32,170 nt of DNA from Prorocentrum cordatum (taxonomy: Eukaryota; Sar; Dinophyceae; Prorocentrales; Prorocentraceae), in NCBI GenBank assembly GCA_963575745.1, contig CAUYUJ010017655.1, forward strand, positions 1 to 32,170, read 5' to 3'. Positions 1 through 9,839 of this stretch are shown piece by piece (positions within the stretch are counted from its first letter, which is position 1; the number at the start of each line of letters is the position of its first letter). Made by a program: the position numbers and the translations under genes. The notes below the pieces were generated by a model. The model was not told the origin of the DNA. It ran no database searches and was given only the letters and a program-made list of their open reading frames with translations.

Positions 1-60
1 GGGGGGGGGATGCCGGGGCATGGTGGGGGCATGATGGGGGCATGGTGGGGGCATCCCCAG
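1..60. repeat. G-rich 12-bp tandem repeat
   Basis: Tandem variants of GGGGGCATGGTG open the window. The short frame through them is repeat translation (Gly, Met, Trp) and is not a gene. From 60 to about 190 nothing else is recognised. Confidence 0.7.
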
Positions 61-488
61 CGGGGCACCGTGGTTCCAGGAGGGCGCGGCAGGTTCGAGG
101 ACTATACTTCGAGATTCCAGGAAAACTTCAGCAGGATGGGGTGTCGTGGTGGGTGGGGATGGCTGAAAGGAGAAGCTCACGATGAAAGGCTCTAGCGCGC
201 ACTTTCCTCGCACGCCTCTGGGGTCGGCGGATTCACCGCCCGCTGGGGCACCAGGACGTCGGTGCCCAGGCAGTGGGTATGGATAAATCCCCGCCTCGCA
301 AGGGGAGCCTTCCGGATCCTCCTGCATATTGAAACGATGGACTGCCGCTTTGCCGCGATGCTGGATAGCTTGCCGACTCGAGGCGCTCTGTCTTGTGCGC
401 CCCCTCTTGCGTCGGTTCCGTGCCCGTTCTCTGGCGACCGCCGTTCTGCTCCTGTTGCGGCCGTGCTCTCGCGACCACGGTGCTGCGA

Positions 489-623
489 TAGCACCTCGGA
501 ATTGGTCGCTGTCATAGCCAAAGGCAGCCAAGCCCTTCCAGCCGCCGCTAAAAACAGTGCTGCGGGCCCTCCTTGTTGGAGGGCCTCGACGTCTGCGAAG
601 CCCCGCCTGAAGGCGTGAGATGC
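489..623 (-). pseudogene. Possible C-terminal fragment of a tyrosine recombinase
   Basis: On the - strand an open frame (773 down to 192) contains SHAFRRG with its His at 617-615. About 19 residues later comes LAAAGRAW. Tyrosine recombinases of retroelement type carry a catalytic H-x-x-R in a H-S/A-F-R-R-G box, followed at about this distance by an A-G-x-W box, so the spacing fits. The catalytic Tyr expected after the Trp is not visible, and the sequence before the box is a decayed low-complexity repeat (610-960), so no core domain precedes it. If real it is a truncated relic. The opposite strand also has an open frame here (262-618), and chance resemblance is a serious alternative. Confidence 0.25.
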
Positions 624-960
624 CTGTTGCGCCCATCCCCGTCTTGGGGGCCCCCATGGCTGTCTCAGGACCCTCTCGGGCCGCCTTGGGGCTCCCTTGG
701 GAGGCCTCACCAGCCGTCCTGCGACGATCTTTGGGGTCACTTGGGCACTCTTGTAAGCTGCCGAGACGAACAAGACCTCTGGGAACAGTTTTGGCCCGTC
801 TTGGTGGTGGCCTTATGGGCCGTCTTGAAGTCATCTTGGGTCGTCGTAGGGTTACTTTGGGCCGTCTCGACGCTCTCTTTGATTGTCTTGGCGCTCTGTT
901 TGGGCCCTCGTGGGGATTTTGAAGGCTCCGGAGGCCCCTGGGGTGCGTTGGCGAGCTCGT
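610..960. repeat. Degenerate GGCCGTCTTGGG-type minisatellite
   Basis: Imperfect 10-12 bp units such as GGCCGTCTTGGG and GGCCGCCTTGGGG recur without a fixed period. The same motif appears reverse-complemented as CCCAAGACGGCCC at 4890-5450 and more loosely at 15730-15990. Frames through it give Pro/Arg/Lys-rich or Gly/Leu/Trp-rich peptides that are repeat translations. Confidence 0.6.
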
Positions 961-1640
961 CCCCCCCCCTTCCGCTCAAACGGCATTTTGGACCCTTGGG
1001 CGGGGAGGGGCGGGACAGTCAAATGGCTCACGCGCCTTTTCGCACCTAGCAATCGGGGGTTGGCGGATTCCAGAGAGCGCCAACATATAGCAGCAGGTTC
1101 TTGTATCCTCCTTGTCGCCACGCTTCGTCGGCCAGCACGTCAACGCATTCCTCGCGAGAGAGGCGGCGGGAGGTGCCCAGACGTCCGACGTCCCCAGAGG
1201 TCCCGATCATTTTGCCAGGACCGCCCATTCTCCCCGAGCCATTTTTTTCGTTGACGGCCCCGGGGGCTGAGTTGGGGCCGTTTTTTTTTTTTTTTTTGTT
1301 TTTTTTTTTTTTTCTTTCGGCACAGCCTAAAGCGCCTCAGGCGCTGGCAGATGAATGCGGCAAAGCTGGATATAACGCTGGATCTAAAGTCTCCTGCGCT
1401 TGGTACGTGAATCAGACTCAATCAGCCGTCTGGCACATGATGCACATTCCTCCAAAGCAATAGCCCCCGCAAGGAAAGACGACGCAGGGCAATCCATATA
1501 GAGCCCGCCCATGGCGAGAACAATTGTGAAAACGCCGTCCTTCGTGGGAGGCCGAAAATCTAGAAAAGCTTTCCGTCGGATCTTTTCACGCCGCGCGGAG
1601 GCATGGGCCCAGGGGCGAAGAATCGCCTCCTAAAGGATCG
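960..1640. other. No gene seen; T-tract at 1281-1313
   Basis: Mixed-complexity sequence without a frame that I can support. It contains a homopolymeric T run interrupted by one G and one C (1281-1313). No terminal repeats or tandem structure were noticed on either side. Confidence 0.5.
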
Positions 1641-1808
1641 AGGAGGAGGAGGAGGAGGAGGGTCGGGGAGGAGGAGGAGGAGGGGGAGGAGGGGCAGGAG
1701 GAGGAGGAGGAGGAGGAGGAGGAGGAGGAGGGGGAGGAGGGGGAAGAGGGGGAGGGGGAGGAGCAGGATGGAGGAGGGGAAATACGTAGGAGGAGGAGGT
1801 GGAGGGGA
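1640..1808. repeat. (AGG)n microsatellite
   Basis: Nearly pure AGG/GGG triplets on the + strand. Long Arg, Gly or Glu frames and, on the other strand, Pro, Leu or Ser frames are artefacts of the triplet. G-runs every three bases make G-quadruplex formation on the + strand possible (inference). Confidence 0.9.
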
Positions 1809-1895
1809 GGAAGAGGATGACGACGGCGATGCTGATGGAGCTGATGTTGGTGTTGGCGTTGATGTTGATGTGATGGTTGGTGGTGATGGTGATGA

Positions 1896-1976
<81 letters not shown>

Positions 1977-2000
1977 AATGCTGCTGCTGCTGATCATGAC

Positions 2001-2053
<53 letters not shown>

Positions 2054-2206
2054 CGGTGATGACGGTGATGACGGTGATGATGATGCTGTTGTTGATGATG
2101 ATGATGATGATGATGCTGATGAGTATGATGAATATGATGATTGTGATGATGCTGATGCTGAATATGATGATGAGGATGCTGATGATGAGGAGGATGCTGA
2201 TGCTGG

Positions 2207-2241
<35 letters not shown>

Positions 2242-2263
2242 GTGATGGTGGTGGTGGTGATGG

Positions 2264-2343
<80 letters not shown>
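1896..2343. repeat. (ATG)n microsatellite, interrupted
   Basis: About 450 bp of ATG/GAT triplets with scattered point changes (CTG, ACG, GTG). It produces poly-Met on + and poly-His or poly-Ile on -, which explains the long frames here. If the exon at 2419-2544 is real, the array lies in the intron that follows it on the - strand. Confidence 0.9.
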
Positions 2344-2344
<1 letters not shown>

Positions 2345-2418
2345 CGATGGTGATGATTCTTTTCCTGTTTATCGAATCTCCTCAGCGCGTGTCTTGGCCC
2401 AGCCCAGCGTGGGCTTAC

Positions 2419-2544
2419 CCCGCGCGGGTCCACTGGTGGCACGCGGCTTGTGCCGGCCCTCTTTGCGCCAGCTGCGCCGTATTGCAGGGCCTCGATCTGG
2501 GCCAGCACGCGCTGGCGCCACCACGCGTCCTCAGGCTCCCCGAG
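2419..2544 (-). CDS. Candidate coding exon, unrecognised protein
   Basis: Read on the - strand, a 42-codon phase-0 segment begins after a CAG acceptor (2547-2545) and ends at a canonical donor GG|GTAAGC (intron starting 2418). It contains EPEDAWWRQRVLAQIEALQ, a charged, Trp-containing helical sequence of ordinary protein composition, unlike the repeat-derived frames around it. I do not recognise a family. Upstream on the same strand (2740-2561) another frame is strongly acidic (Glu/Asp/Ser then poly-Asp over a GAC repeat) and could belong to the same protein, but it is in a different frame and no clean splice joins them. Coding status rests on composition and the donor only. Confidence 0.38.
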
Positions 2545-2552
2545 CTGCGCAG

Positions 2553-2560
<8 letters not shown>

Positions 2561-2595
<35 letters not shown>

Positions 2596-2740
2596 GCGTC
2601 TTCCTCCTCTCGCTGCCTGTCGGCGTCTTCGCTCTCGCTGCCGAACCCCAGGCGCAGCGGGGCACCGCGGTGATCCCCCTCATCCGGCGCAAGAGGCGGG
2701 GCCCCGGAGGGTTCAAAGGGGGCGAGTCGCGTCGGACGAT
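2561..2740 (-). other. Acidic open frame over a (GAC)n tract
   Basis: On the - strand this reads as a Ser/Glu/Asp-rich segment running into poly-Asp encoded by a GAC repeat (2563-2596). Acidic tails are common in nuclear proteins, but a triplet repeat also gives poly-Arg and poly-Thr in the other frames. It is next to the better exon candidate at 2419-2544. No start codon or splice border is convincing. Confidence 0.2.
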
Positions 2741-2829
2741 AAGGATGCGGTTAGGGAACATGGGCTGGCGCTTCAGCGTAGGGGGGCGCCGGGAGGAAAA
2801 CCACCTACATGAGCTGAGCCCCAGCCTCC

Positions 2830-3905
2830 CTTTGTTGACACCCCCTTTCGCTGACCCGAGAGAGGGTGCGTGAGGGGTGCCCGAGCCCCATCGAATGTAT
2901 AATGTAAAACTTGTGTTGGATTAGCTTTTCCTATCCTGGCGAGGAATCTGCTCTTTTTGGAGTCTGGAGGAGTGCCATCCTTTCTTTTTGAACTCCTCGG
3001 ACTGCTCTCTTTCAATGGATCGCTTCTGGCAATGGACATCTATTCAGATAGGGACCTATAAAAAGGGAACCTGGAGGGAGAGTGTATTGCAGCATTGTTG
3101 GTGCGCCTTGGCTTTGCACTGATCTTCCTCATCCTCCTCCTCCCCCGGACCCTGGACCTCCCCGCACAGTGAGGAAAAGCGCACGCAAGGTTTTGAGTGT
3201 TTTCGGCTCCTGCGGGGCCTCACAGGGCCCCTGGACAGCAACACACACATATGTCCTGGGGAAAGGATGGCCCTCCAAGGTCCACGTTGCGAAACTCACG
3301 ACTTTCGTGGTCTGGTTCGACTGCTCCCTCTTTCTCGTCTCTTCAACTTTCGCCCTCCCTCTCATCGTGTTCCTCCCTCCGGCAAGTTTTCACCCCTCGT
3401 GCGAGTGTGGAGTCGTCGGGGCGATCGAGTGTAACAGTCGTGGGCATCTTCAGCGTGAGTCCTTGTCTGGCATGGTTCAGGAAATATCTGAAGACATGCG
3501 CATGTCGTCTGGCATTTCCTTGGCGGGGGGCATCCGGGTCAATCATTCTCCCGCTCTGCAAGTGTCGGACTTCATCGTAGTCGCTATCAGACTGAGCGAC
3601 TCTTTTTCAAGTTGAGTTTCGATGGCCTTGCATGGCGGCTTGGAACGAGTAAACACCGACACGATCAATCGGCAGTGAGTGTGATGAGGCTGCGAACTGC
3701 AGTGTTCAAACTGTGCCTTTAGAGTACGCGCAGCATGCCAAAGATTGTATCTCTTCTTCCTCATTTCTCTCATGCCCTCCTTCCCCTCACTCCCTCCCCC
3801 CCTCCCTCCTCCCCAGACGTTCGATGCCACATGATGTCACGGGTTCTCTGATGACGTTGACCCCGAACTTCTCGGCCCATTCCCAGGGACTGGTTGTGTC
3901 ACCCC
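2830..3905. other. Mixed-complexity region, no gene recognised
   Basis: Frames are open on both strands, the longest a 177-codon + frame at 3082-3615 without recognisable motifs. The opposite frames look about equally good, so none is called. A short segment near 3080-3110 (GTGTATTGCAGCATTGTTGG) recurs with few changes near 23070-23090. In both places it is followed by TCC-rich sequence, which points to a dispersed repeat. Confidence 0.35.
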
Positions 3906-3909
3906 AGTA

Positions 3910-3981
3910 GGGGGGCACATGCGAACCCTACCCCTACCCCCCACGATTTCTGAGGGGGGCGGTGGGGTTCACTTCGCTCGG
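3910..3981 (-). repeat. Dispersed repeat D, inverted copy
   Basis: The reverse complement nearly matches 16128-16200 over about 72 bp. The shared core includes CCGAGCGAAGTGAACCCCAC, AGAAATCGTGGGG and TAGGGTTCGCATGTG. The two copies are 12 kb apart in opposite orientation. Confidence 0.75.
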
Positions 3982-4357
3982 GAGCTCCCGAGCTCCATCG
4001 CGGGGAAGTGCCGAGCAGAAGTTTTGGGCCGTCTTCGGGCTCTGGGCGCGGGGGGAGACCCGGGCAGCAACGGGCGAAGTCCGTACACAATCTCGATCAT
4101 GTGAGTCTCGGAAGCCTTTTGTGCTTTCCTTTGTTTTCCTCCCCTCTCTCCCCCCTCCTAGTGGCGCCGGCTCTGGCAACTTCTTAGTTGCGTTTTAGTT
4201 GCGTTTCCTGCCCACGCGTCCTTCCTGGATGCGCTGCTTTCTCTAGTCTTGTCGGCCTCCAGGGACCCTCGCCAGGCCCGGCAGCATCGAACAAACGCTT
4301 CGGTATACGAACAGCCGGTCCTGGGGAAAGGGTGTGGCTTTTGGGGGCCCCGCAGTG

Positions 4358-4516
4358 TAAGTCGGGCCTGTCCCTCTACAGGGGGGATATTCAAAAATAG
4401 TCAAACAATAGTCTGGGGAAGATGTTTCTATTATTGTTTGACTATTCGGGGGTATTTTCTGAGTATTTTTTCATTTTTCGCCCAAAATCCGCCTGTAGGG
4501 GGACACGCCCGACCTA
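4358..4516. mobile_element. MITE-like element with nested inverted repeats
   Basis: The ends are inverted repeats: TAAGTCGGGC at 4358 against GCCCGACCTA at 4507-4516, continuing inward with TGTCCCTCTACAGG against CCTGTAGGGGGACA. Inside is a second arm pair, AATAGTCAAACAATAG (4396-4411) and its complement at 4428-4446, so nearly the whole element folds into a hairpin. TA lies at both outer edges and could be a target duplication. The interior is AT-rich and has no coding capacity, so any movement would need a transposase from elsewhere. Confidence 0.75.
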
Positions 4517-4719
4517 ACCGTAGTGAGCAAGTCGACAGGCGGCATGTCTGGGGAGAGGCTTGATCCCTCGAGGGATGGAGACTCGATGATCGAGCCTCTC
4601 GACCATCGCGGGGCTGCCTTCTCTTCCTCGGCGGGAGGGTGGCGGAAGGCCCAGCGGAAGCAGAGCGGTGGCGGCTTTGGATGGGGGTCGCAGGGAACGA
4701 GCCCATGCCTTCGGGGTCT

Positions 4720-4720
<1 letters not shown>

Positions 4721-4752
<32 letters not shown>
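4721..4752. repeat. (TA)n microsatellite with shared flank
   Basis: A TA run directly after TCGGGGTCTGGA. The run at 6783-6812 has the same flank on the same side, so the two probably descend from one dispersed repeat and are not independent microsatellites. Confidence 0.8.
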
Positions 4753-4755
<3 letters not shown>

Positions 4756-4889
4756 CTATAATTATACATCCTGTAAGGAAAAATCCCCCCCGGATGGCCC
4801 CCCCCCCCACATACCTTCTTGGACGGCCGCCCTTGGCTCCCGGGCCCCTTTCCAGCGGACTTCCAAGCCCTCCAGGTCACCGAACGATG

Positions 4890-5450
4890 CGCGAAACGCT
4901 CTTACTGGCCCCCCAGCGGCCCAAGACGCCCGAGGACACCGGCCCAAGATGCCTCAGATGACACCGCGACCGCCCCGAGGCGACCCAAGACGGCCCAAGA
5001 GGCACCCAAGAGGCCCCCCAAATGGGCCCCGCGAGGCCAAAATAGCCCCATTCCCATCGTAAAAAGTACATTCTCAACATATTCGCCTCTAGGCCTTTCA
5101 TAACGTCCAAGTCGGTCCAAGAGACTCCCAAGACGGCCCAAGAGGCTCCCAAGAAGGCCCCAAGACGCCCAAAGAGAGCTCAAGAGTGCCCCAAGGGCCC
5201 CCAAGACAGCCCAAGAGACCATCTGGACGGGCCGCACAGGCGTCCCAGAAAACGAAAACCAAGTTCAAATTTCAAGCCTTCGGCTTCAAGAGGCCCATAG
5301 GATGCCCCCAGAGGCCCCCAAGAGGCCCCACGGGGCCCCAAGAGGCCCTTACGCGGCCCCCAAGAGGCCCCCAGGCGGCCCCCAAAAAGCTCCCATGAGG
5401 CCCCCAGGACGCCCCAAAAAGCTTTCAAGAGTCCCCTCCCCGGACGCCCC
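4890..5450. repeat. Degenerate CCCAAGACGGCCC-type minisatellite
   Basis: Imperfect units such as GGCCCAAGAGGC and CCCCCAAGAGGCCC cover about 560 bp, with a short AT-richer interruption near 5045-5110. It is the reverse complement of the motif at 610-960. Pro/Arg/Lys-rich frames on + and Gly/Leu/Trp-rich frames on - are translations of the repeat. Confidence 0.7.
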
Positions 5451-6580
5451 GAGCCGCTCCTGGCGATCGCGAGGCTTCTGACAAGGAGAGGCAACGAATG
5501 GGCTTCCTGACGCGCTCTTGGGCCGTCTTCGAGCTTAAGGTGCCCCAATCAAGGCCCAACAGGTCCCAGAAACGCCCAAGGATAGCTTTCCCGGGGTTCC
5601 CAAGAGACCCTCCAGAAACAACTGACCCGGAGACGCACCCAACCCTTTGTACACAAGAGGCGACTATACCCAGGACCGTTCATTTCCCACTTACGCCTTG
5701 AAGGATTCGCAGTATCCTTGAACGCTTCGCCAAAGAACGTGAGGCCGCAGACCAGAGTTCCCCATTCACGGCATCACTCTTGCGACTCATATCATCGGAA
5801 AGAGGGCGATCACGATCTGACAAAGGAGCAATGACGAGGGGGCCACGAACGTGGCGACAGCTTCGCTGCTCGAAGCCCCCCGGGACGGCGAGGCCTCATT
5901 CTGGTCCGCGGATCACGCCTCTCCGCTGGACCCGCCAGCGGCCCACGAAGGTAGCGACAGTTTCGCACATCGCAACCCCCCACTCGTTCCCTCGTTCCTT
6001 TCCCAGTTTATCTTTTTCCTCTTCCTCCTGTTCTGACTCCCTCCTCGTCCTATCTCGCCCTCCTCGTGTCATCCTCCTCCCCCTCTGTCCTCTCCTCTCT
6101 CATTCCCTCCTCCTTTCCTCCTCACCTTCCCCGACCGTCTCTCTCCCTTTTTCCTCGCCCTCCTCTCCTCTTCTTCCCTTCATCTCATTTCCTCCTCTTC
6201 TCTCCCGATCGTCTCACTGCAATGCTTTGTCCTCTCAGAGGGCTACTGATTCCCAAGAGAAGCGCGACGACCATGCAGCATGCAGTCTGTTTGGCCCGGG
6301 GGACGTCCAGAGACAAGTTTCGGGTGCGTCTTTGCGGAGGTGACCGCGACCCCCCTCGTGGTCACCGTTTCCTCTAACCCCTCATCGGTGACTATGGCCT
6401 CGTCGCGGTATGTCGCCGTCTCCCAAACACAGGAATGCTTATGACCCGTCCGGGAATTATGACGGACCGCCACCCCTCTCACGGTCATCATGTGCTTGCA
6501 GACGTCATCCATTCACCGAGTGTTTGGGTGCTCATGGCCGCAGGACCAAGATTGAGGCGAAGCGAAGCGAGCCCTCAAAT
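5450..6580. other. No gene seen; pyrimidine-rich tract 5985-6225
   Basis: CTC/TCC-rich sequence from about 5985 to 6225 is flanked by mixed sequence. Near 5825-5990 the phrases GAGGGGGCCACGAACGTGGC and GCCCACGAAGGTAGCGACAG resemble each other, suggesting an old short duplication. No supportable coding frame. Confidence 0.4.
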
Positions 6581-6662
6581 CTTGTGTGTATATATATATA
6601 TATGTATTACCAGCCTGGAACAAATCCCTGTCCCTATGCTGGGCACCTCCTCATCACGATGC

Positions 6663-6740
6663 CAATCTTAGGGATTCACTTATTTTTTGAAGGCGATTCC
6701 CTAAGATTGTCATCGCTTTTTGGCGTGTCAATCTTAGGAA
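6663..6740. repeat. Inverted repeat with third copy of the arm
   Basis: CAATCTTAGGGATTC (6663-6677) faces GATTCCCTAAGATTG (6695-6709) across a 17-bp loop. A third, direct copy, CAATCTTAGGA, follows at 6729. The perfect part of the stem is CAATCTTAGGGA. No terminator role is implied. Confidence 0.7.
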
Positions 6741-6780
6741 TAGAGATACGTTCGAGGCTGGTGACGTACCCTCGGGGTCT

Positions 6781-6782
<2 letters not shown>

Positions 6783-6812
<30 letters not shown>
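6783..6812. repeat. (TA)n microsatellite, second flanked copy
   Basis: Follows TCGGGGTCTGGA exactly as at 4721. A third, shorter TA run at 6589-6603 lacks that flank. Confidence 0.8.
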
Positions 6813-6815
<3 letters not shown>

Positions 6816-7007
6816 CATATACACACACCGAACGCGCCATCCCGTGGGTCGCGATCCGACGGATGCTCTACGATCTGCGAAGCGCGCGGCGCGTCCGCGC
6901 AGCGCCGCCCTGAATCCAGCCGCCCGGTGGCAGATCGTGGGAGCCTGGTCTGCCCTCGCAAATCTGTCTTTAACGCCGACTAGAGTCTGGGAGTGGATGA
7001 GATAGCG

Positions 7008-7090
7008 CCGATTTAGCGTCGGCTCGCGTCAATTTAGCGTCGATTCAGCGTCGATTTAGCATCGATTGGCGTCGAGTAGCGTCGATTCGC
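7008..7090. repeat. AGCGTCGATTT-type tandem repeat
   Basis: About seven imperfect units of 10-12 bp built on AGCGTCGATTT or TTAGCGTCGATT. The same GTCG/CATCG flavour occurs in the CATCGCCGATG repeats at 11255-11335. Confidence 0.7.
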
Positions 7091-7254
7091 AAGGGCCGAC
7101 AAGATGGTATGGGAGGCTCCCAGGAGTTGCCGCCGAACAGGCGGGTCTGGCCCAGGAGCCCGGCTCGCGAGAGGCCACGGAAGTTCGGAAATGCTGCCAT
7201 GAAGGAAAGGGGCCCCGAGGGAAACCGGTCCCGGGTCCCGGGGTCTATCCCAGG

Positions 7255-7305
7255 AGGAGGAGGAGGAGGAGGAGAAGGAGGAGGACGAGGAGGAGGAGGA
7301 TGAGG
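7255..7305. repeat. (AGG)n microsatellite
   Basis: A short AGG run with a few AAG and ACG interruptions. Pro- and Ser-rich frames on the other strand come from it. Confidence 0.85.
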
Positions 7306-7633
7306 ACCAGCTCTTTCTCCCGAGCCGTTTTTGGATGGCCCCGACGTGCCGCGGAGGGTTCCAGGGGCCCGAGCACGGTGAACCATTTGGGGAGCCCTTG
7401 CCTCCAAGGCCTTCTCCTTCTTCTTGCTGCGGGGGATACCTTGCGATCCGACGTCGCAAGCAAAAAGCAACATCGCGACAGATCACAACCTGAACTTACT
7501 GAGGCATTCTTCGATCTGGAAGGATCGATCTGTGATGGTCCCTCGTTCGGAAACTGGAGCACGTACATTACCAGTAGCGGGCTGTTTTTCAATCCCAGGG
7601 CCCTTGAGGGTCGGGGACGATGTCGGGGTGGTG

Positions 7634-7692
7634 TGGTGTGTATATTTTTTTTTCTCGTTCTCCCGGGGAACCAAAGAAACATATACACACCA
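7634..7692. repeat. 59-bp hairpin with perfect 12-bp arms
   Basis: TGGTGTGTATAT (7634-7645) and ATATACACACCA (7681-7692) are perfect complements around a 35-bp T- and purine-containing loop. It could be a miniature inverted-repeat remnant. No second copy was found in the window. Confidence 0.6.
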
Positions 7693-8147
7693 GGATCCCG
7701 TGTGCATCAGGATCCGTTTTCCTGTGCGAGCCCCAGTGCAGGGCCGAAAAACAAAATGCGTCTATAGAGTTCGGCTCCTCACTCGAAGCCGGGCGAGACC
7801 GTGCAGGGTGAAACAATCGCCACGCTTCCTGGATCTCAGAGGGGGGTTAGGTCACCACCCCAGCCCAAGCCGGAGGCTCCGATTCGCCCTCCATCTCCAG
7901 TGGGGTGGGGGGGTCGGGGAAGATTGGAAGAACACATGGAACCCGCCCCCCCCCCCCAACCCGAAATTCGGCGTCTTCGGGTGGGTCGGGTTGGGGTGGT
8001 CTGGTAGGCAGTCGAGAGGAGGGACGGCGTCTTTAAGATGCACCCCTGCTCCTCAGCAGGCGCGGGCCTCGTCGTCGGCAGACGTGGGGCCCGCATCCTC
8101 CCAGGAGCAGCCGCTCCTGCTGGGAGGCCCTTGCCCCCTTTCCCTCC

Positions 8148-8312
8148 TTCCAAGGAGCAGTCCTCCTCTCAGAAGCAGTCTCCTCCTTCCAAGAAGCAGC
8201 CCCCCGCCTCCTCCCCCTCTCCTGCGGCTTCCCAAGAAGCAGCCTCCCAAGAAGCAGCCTCCCAAGAAGCACCCCTCCCTCCCCCCAAGAAGAAACCTCC
8301 CAAGGCAGGCAC
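8148..8312. repeat. 15-bp tandem repeat (AAGAAGCAGCCTCCC type)
   Basis: Imperfect copies of a 15-bp unit. On + it gives a Lys-Lys-Gln-Pro-Pro pattern that is compositionally possible as protein. Further units lie at 8459-8487 and 8648-8680, on either side of a family A element (8488-8645), as if that element had inserted into the array. No start, stop or splice site supports a gene. Confidence 0.65.
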
Positions 8313-8487
8313 CCAGCAACTGGGATCAGGCTCGTCCAGTCTAATCCGTAATTTGCTTGGTTTTCCTTGAGGGCTGGCGTTTTATCACCCCCGCCCAGTA
8401 TCACATAGTCGTCGTTGCGCTCTCGAATGCGTCGCCGTTCTCTGCTGCGTCCTGCGTCCTTCTAAGAAGCAGGCTCCCGAGAAGCAG

Positions 8488-8645
8488 GACGGGAACAAAC
8501 ACACAGACACAATTCATCGTCGATCCCCAAGAAAATATGGGAACACATGGGAATTGGGCGGGAAGACAAAAAAAACGAACACATGGGAACATATGGGGAA
8601 TCATTTTATTTGTGTGTATTTGTTTGTGTGTCCTTGGGTCCTGTA
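8488..8645 (+). mobile_element. Family A inverted-repeat element, copy 1
   Basis: Shares with the copies at 9231, 11596 and 21427 the order ACACACAGACACAAT, a CGTCGAT box, CATATGGGA-type repeats, then TTTGTGTGTATTT and TTTGTGTGTCC. The ends are imperfect inverted repeats (ACACACAGACAC against TTTGTGTGT). It is about 158 bp with no coding capacity. It is flanked on both sides by units of the 15-bp repeat. Confidence 0.75.
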
Positions 8646-8804
8646 GAGCCTTCAAAGAAGCAGCCTCCTGAGAAGCCTCCCCCCAGAGCAGCCTCCAGCA
8701 ACAGAAAAGACAAGCGCGGCGCGCCGACCTCGGGGTGCGCTCCTCTTCGCGCCCGCGTCACAAAAGGGGGGAGGCGGCGGGGGCCGCCGCGCGCACCTCT
8801 GGGG

Positions 8805-9078
8805 GGAGGAGGGGGAGGAGGAGGAGGAGGAGCAACAGGAGGAGGAGGAGGACGAGGAGAAGGAGGAGGAGGAAGACGAGGAGGAGGAGGAGGAGGAGGA
8901 GGAGGAGGAGGACGAGAGGAGGAGGAGGAGGAAGAGGAGGGAGAGGAGGAGGAGGAGGAGGAGGAAGGAGGAGGAGAGGAGGAGGAAGAGGAGGTAGGAA
9001 GAGGAGGAGGAGGAGGAAGAGAGGAGGAGAGGAGGAGGAGGAGGAGGATGGAGGAGGAGGAGGAGGAGGAGGAGGGGC
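8805..9078. repeat. (AGG)n microsatellite
   Basis: About 270 bp of AGG with AAG and ACG variants. Gly, Arg and Glu frames on + and Pro, Leu and Ser frames on - are artefacts. Confidence 0.9.
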
Positions 9079-9230
9079 TCTAGAGTCGACGTCCTCTCGC
9101 CCCTGGCGTGCAGACGGCCCCTGCCCCCGGCGCGGCCCGCGGGGGGGGCCCGTCGCCCGAGCGTCTCTCGGGCCGCGAGGGAGGGGAGCCGGGCCCGCCC
9201 GGGGAGAGCACACAGCGGGCTGGCCCGGAT

Positions 9231-9396
9231 GGGAGGGGCCCTGAGACACACACAAATAAATACATACAAATAAAGGGGTCCCCCATATTTTCACATATTT
9301 TCTGGGTGTCTGTCTTCCCCCCCCCACTTCCCCTATTTTCCCATGTTTTCGGGGGAGTCGAGGATTCATTGTGTCTGTGTGTTTTTTCTCCCCTCC
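9231..9396 (-). mobile_element. Family A inverted-repeat element, copy 2 (reverse)
   Basis: Reverse-oriented relative to the other three copies. It starts GAGGGGCCCTGAGACACACA and ends TGTGTCTGTGTG, a T-run and CTCCCCTCC. It lies between direct repeats of about 30 bp (GGGGAGAGCACAC with related sequence after it) at about 9199-9230 and 9403-9432, much longer than a usual target duplication. Confidence 0.75.
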
Positions 9397-9488
9397 CGAG
9401 CCTGGGGAGAGCACACGTCGGGCCGGCCCGAGAGGGGGTCCGGCGACGAGGGGGGGCGGTGCAGCAGGCTTGGTGCGGCAGGCTCGTG

Positions 9489-9619
9489 CTTGGCATCGGT
9501 CGAACGTGTGCCTTTTTCCTTCGGCGAGGACCATCGAGGAGCGTCCTTGAGCACTTGGCGAAAAAACCACGCACGAAACCGAAAAAAGCACAGGGGATGG
9601 ACGTCCGAGCGATTGCGAG
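9489..9619. mobile_element. Family B MITE, copy 1
   Basis: 131 bp. The left end is CTTGGCATCGGTCGAACGT. The right end, ACGTCCGAGCGATTGCGAG, is close to its reverse complement. The interior includes CTTCGGCGAGGACCATCGAG and CCACGCACGAAACCGAA, shared with copies at 11976 and 13244. CGTG lies immediately outside both ends (9485-9488 and 9620-9623), a 4-bp target duplication. There is no coding capacity. Confidence 0.85.
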
Positions 9620-9839
9620 CGTGGGGTTGCAGTGCATTTGCATTTGGGGCGTGCAGTGCAGCTCGGGGCGCAGACGTGTTGCTGTACGTTGCTGTACTTC
9701 TGCGTGCAGTGCGTTACTGGCGATGGAATTGTAAAACACTTCTCCGGCGCAGTAGATTTGCAGTACAATTGCCCCAAATCTATCGCACCGCCCCCTTTCA
9801 GCTGGACCCCCTCTTGGGTCACCCAAAATATAGTTAGCG

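Noticed and set aside
1281-1313. T-tract as a possible poly(A) tail of a retroelement on the - strand
   Set aside because: No element end, target duplication or coding remnant was found beside it.
1603-2673. Long open frames with poly-Met, poly-His and poly-Ile
   Set aside because: They are translations of the (AGG)n and (ATG)n arrays, open in nearly every frame on both strands, with no non-repeat domain.
8547-9269. Glu-, Gly- or Ser-rich frames on both strands
   Set aside because: Explained by the (AGG)n array. The two strands are equally open.
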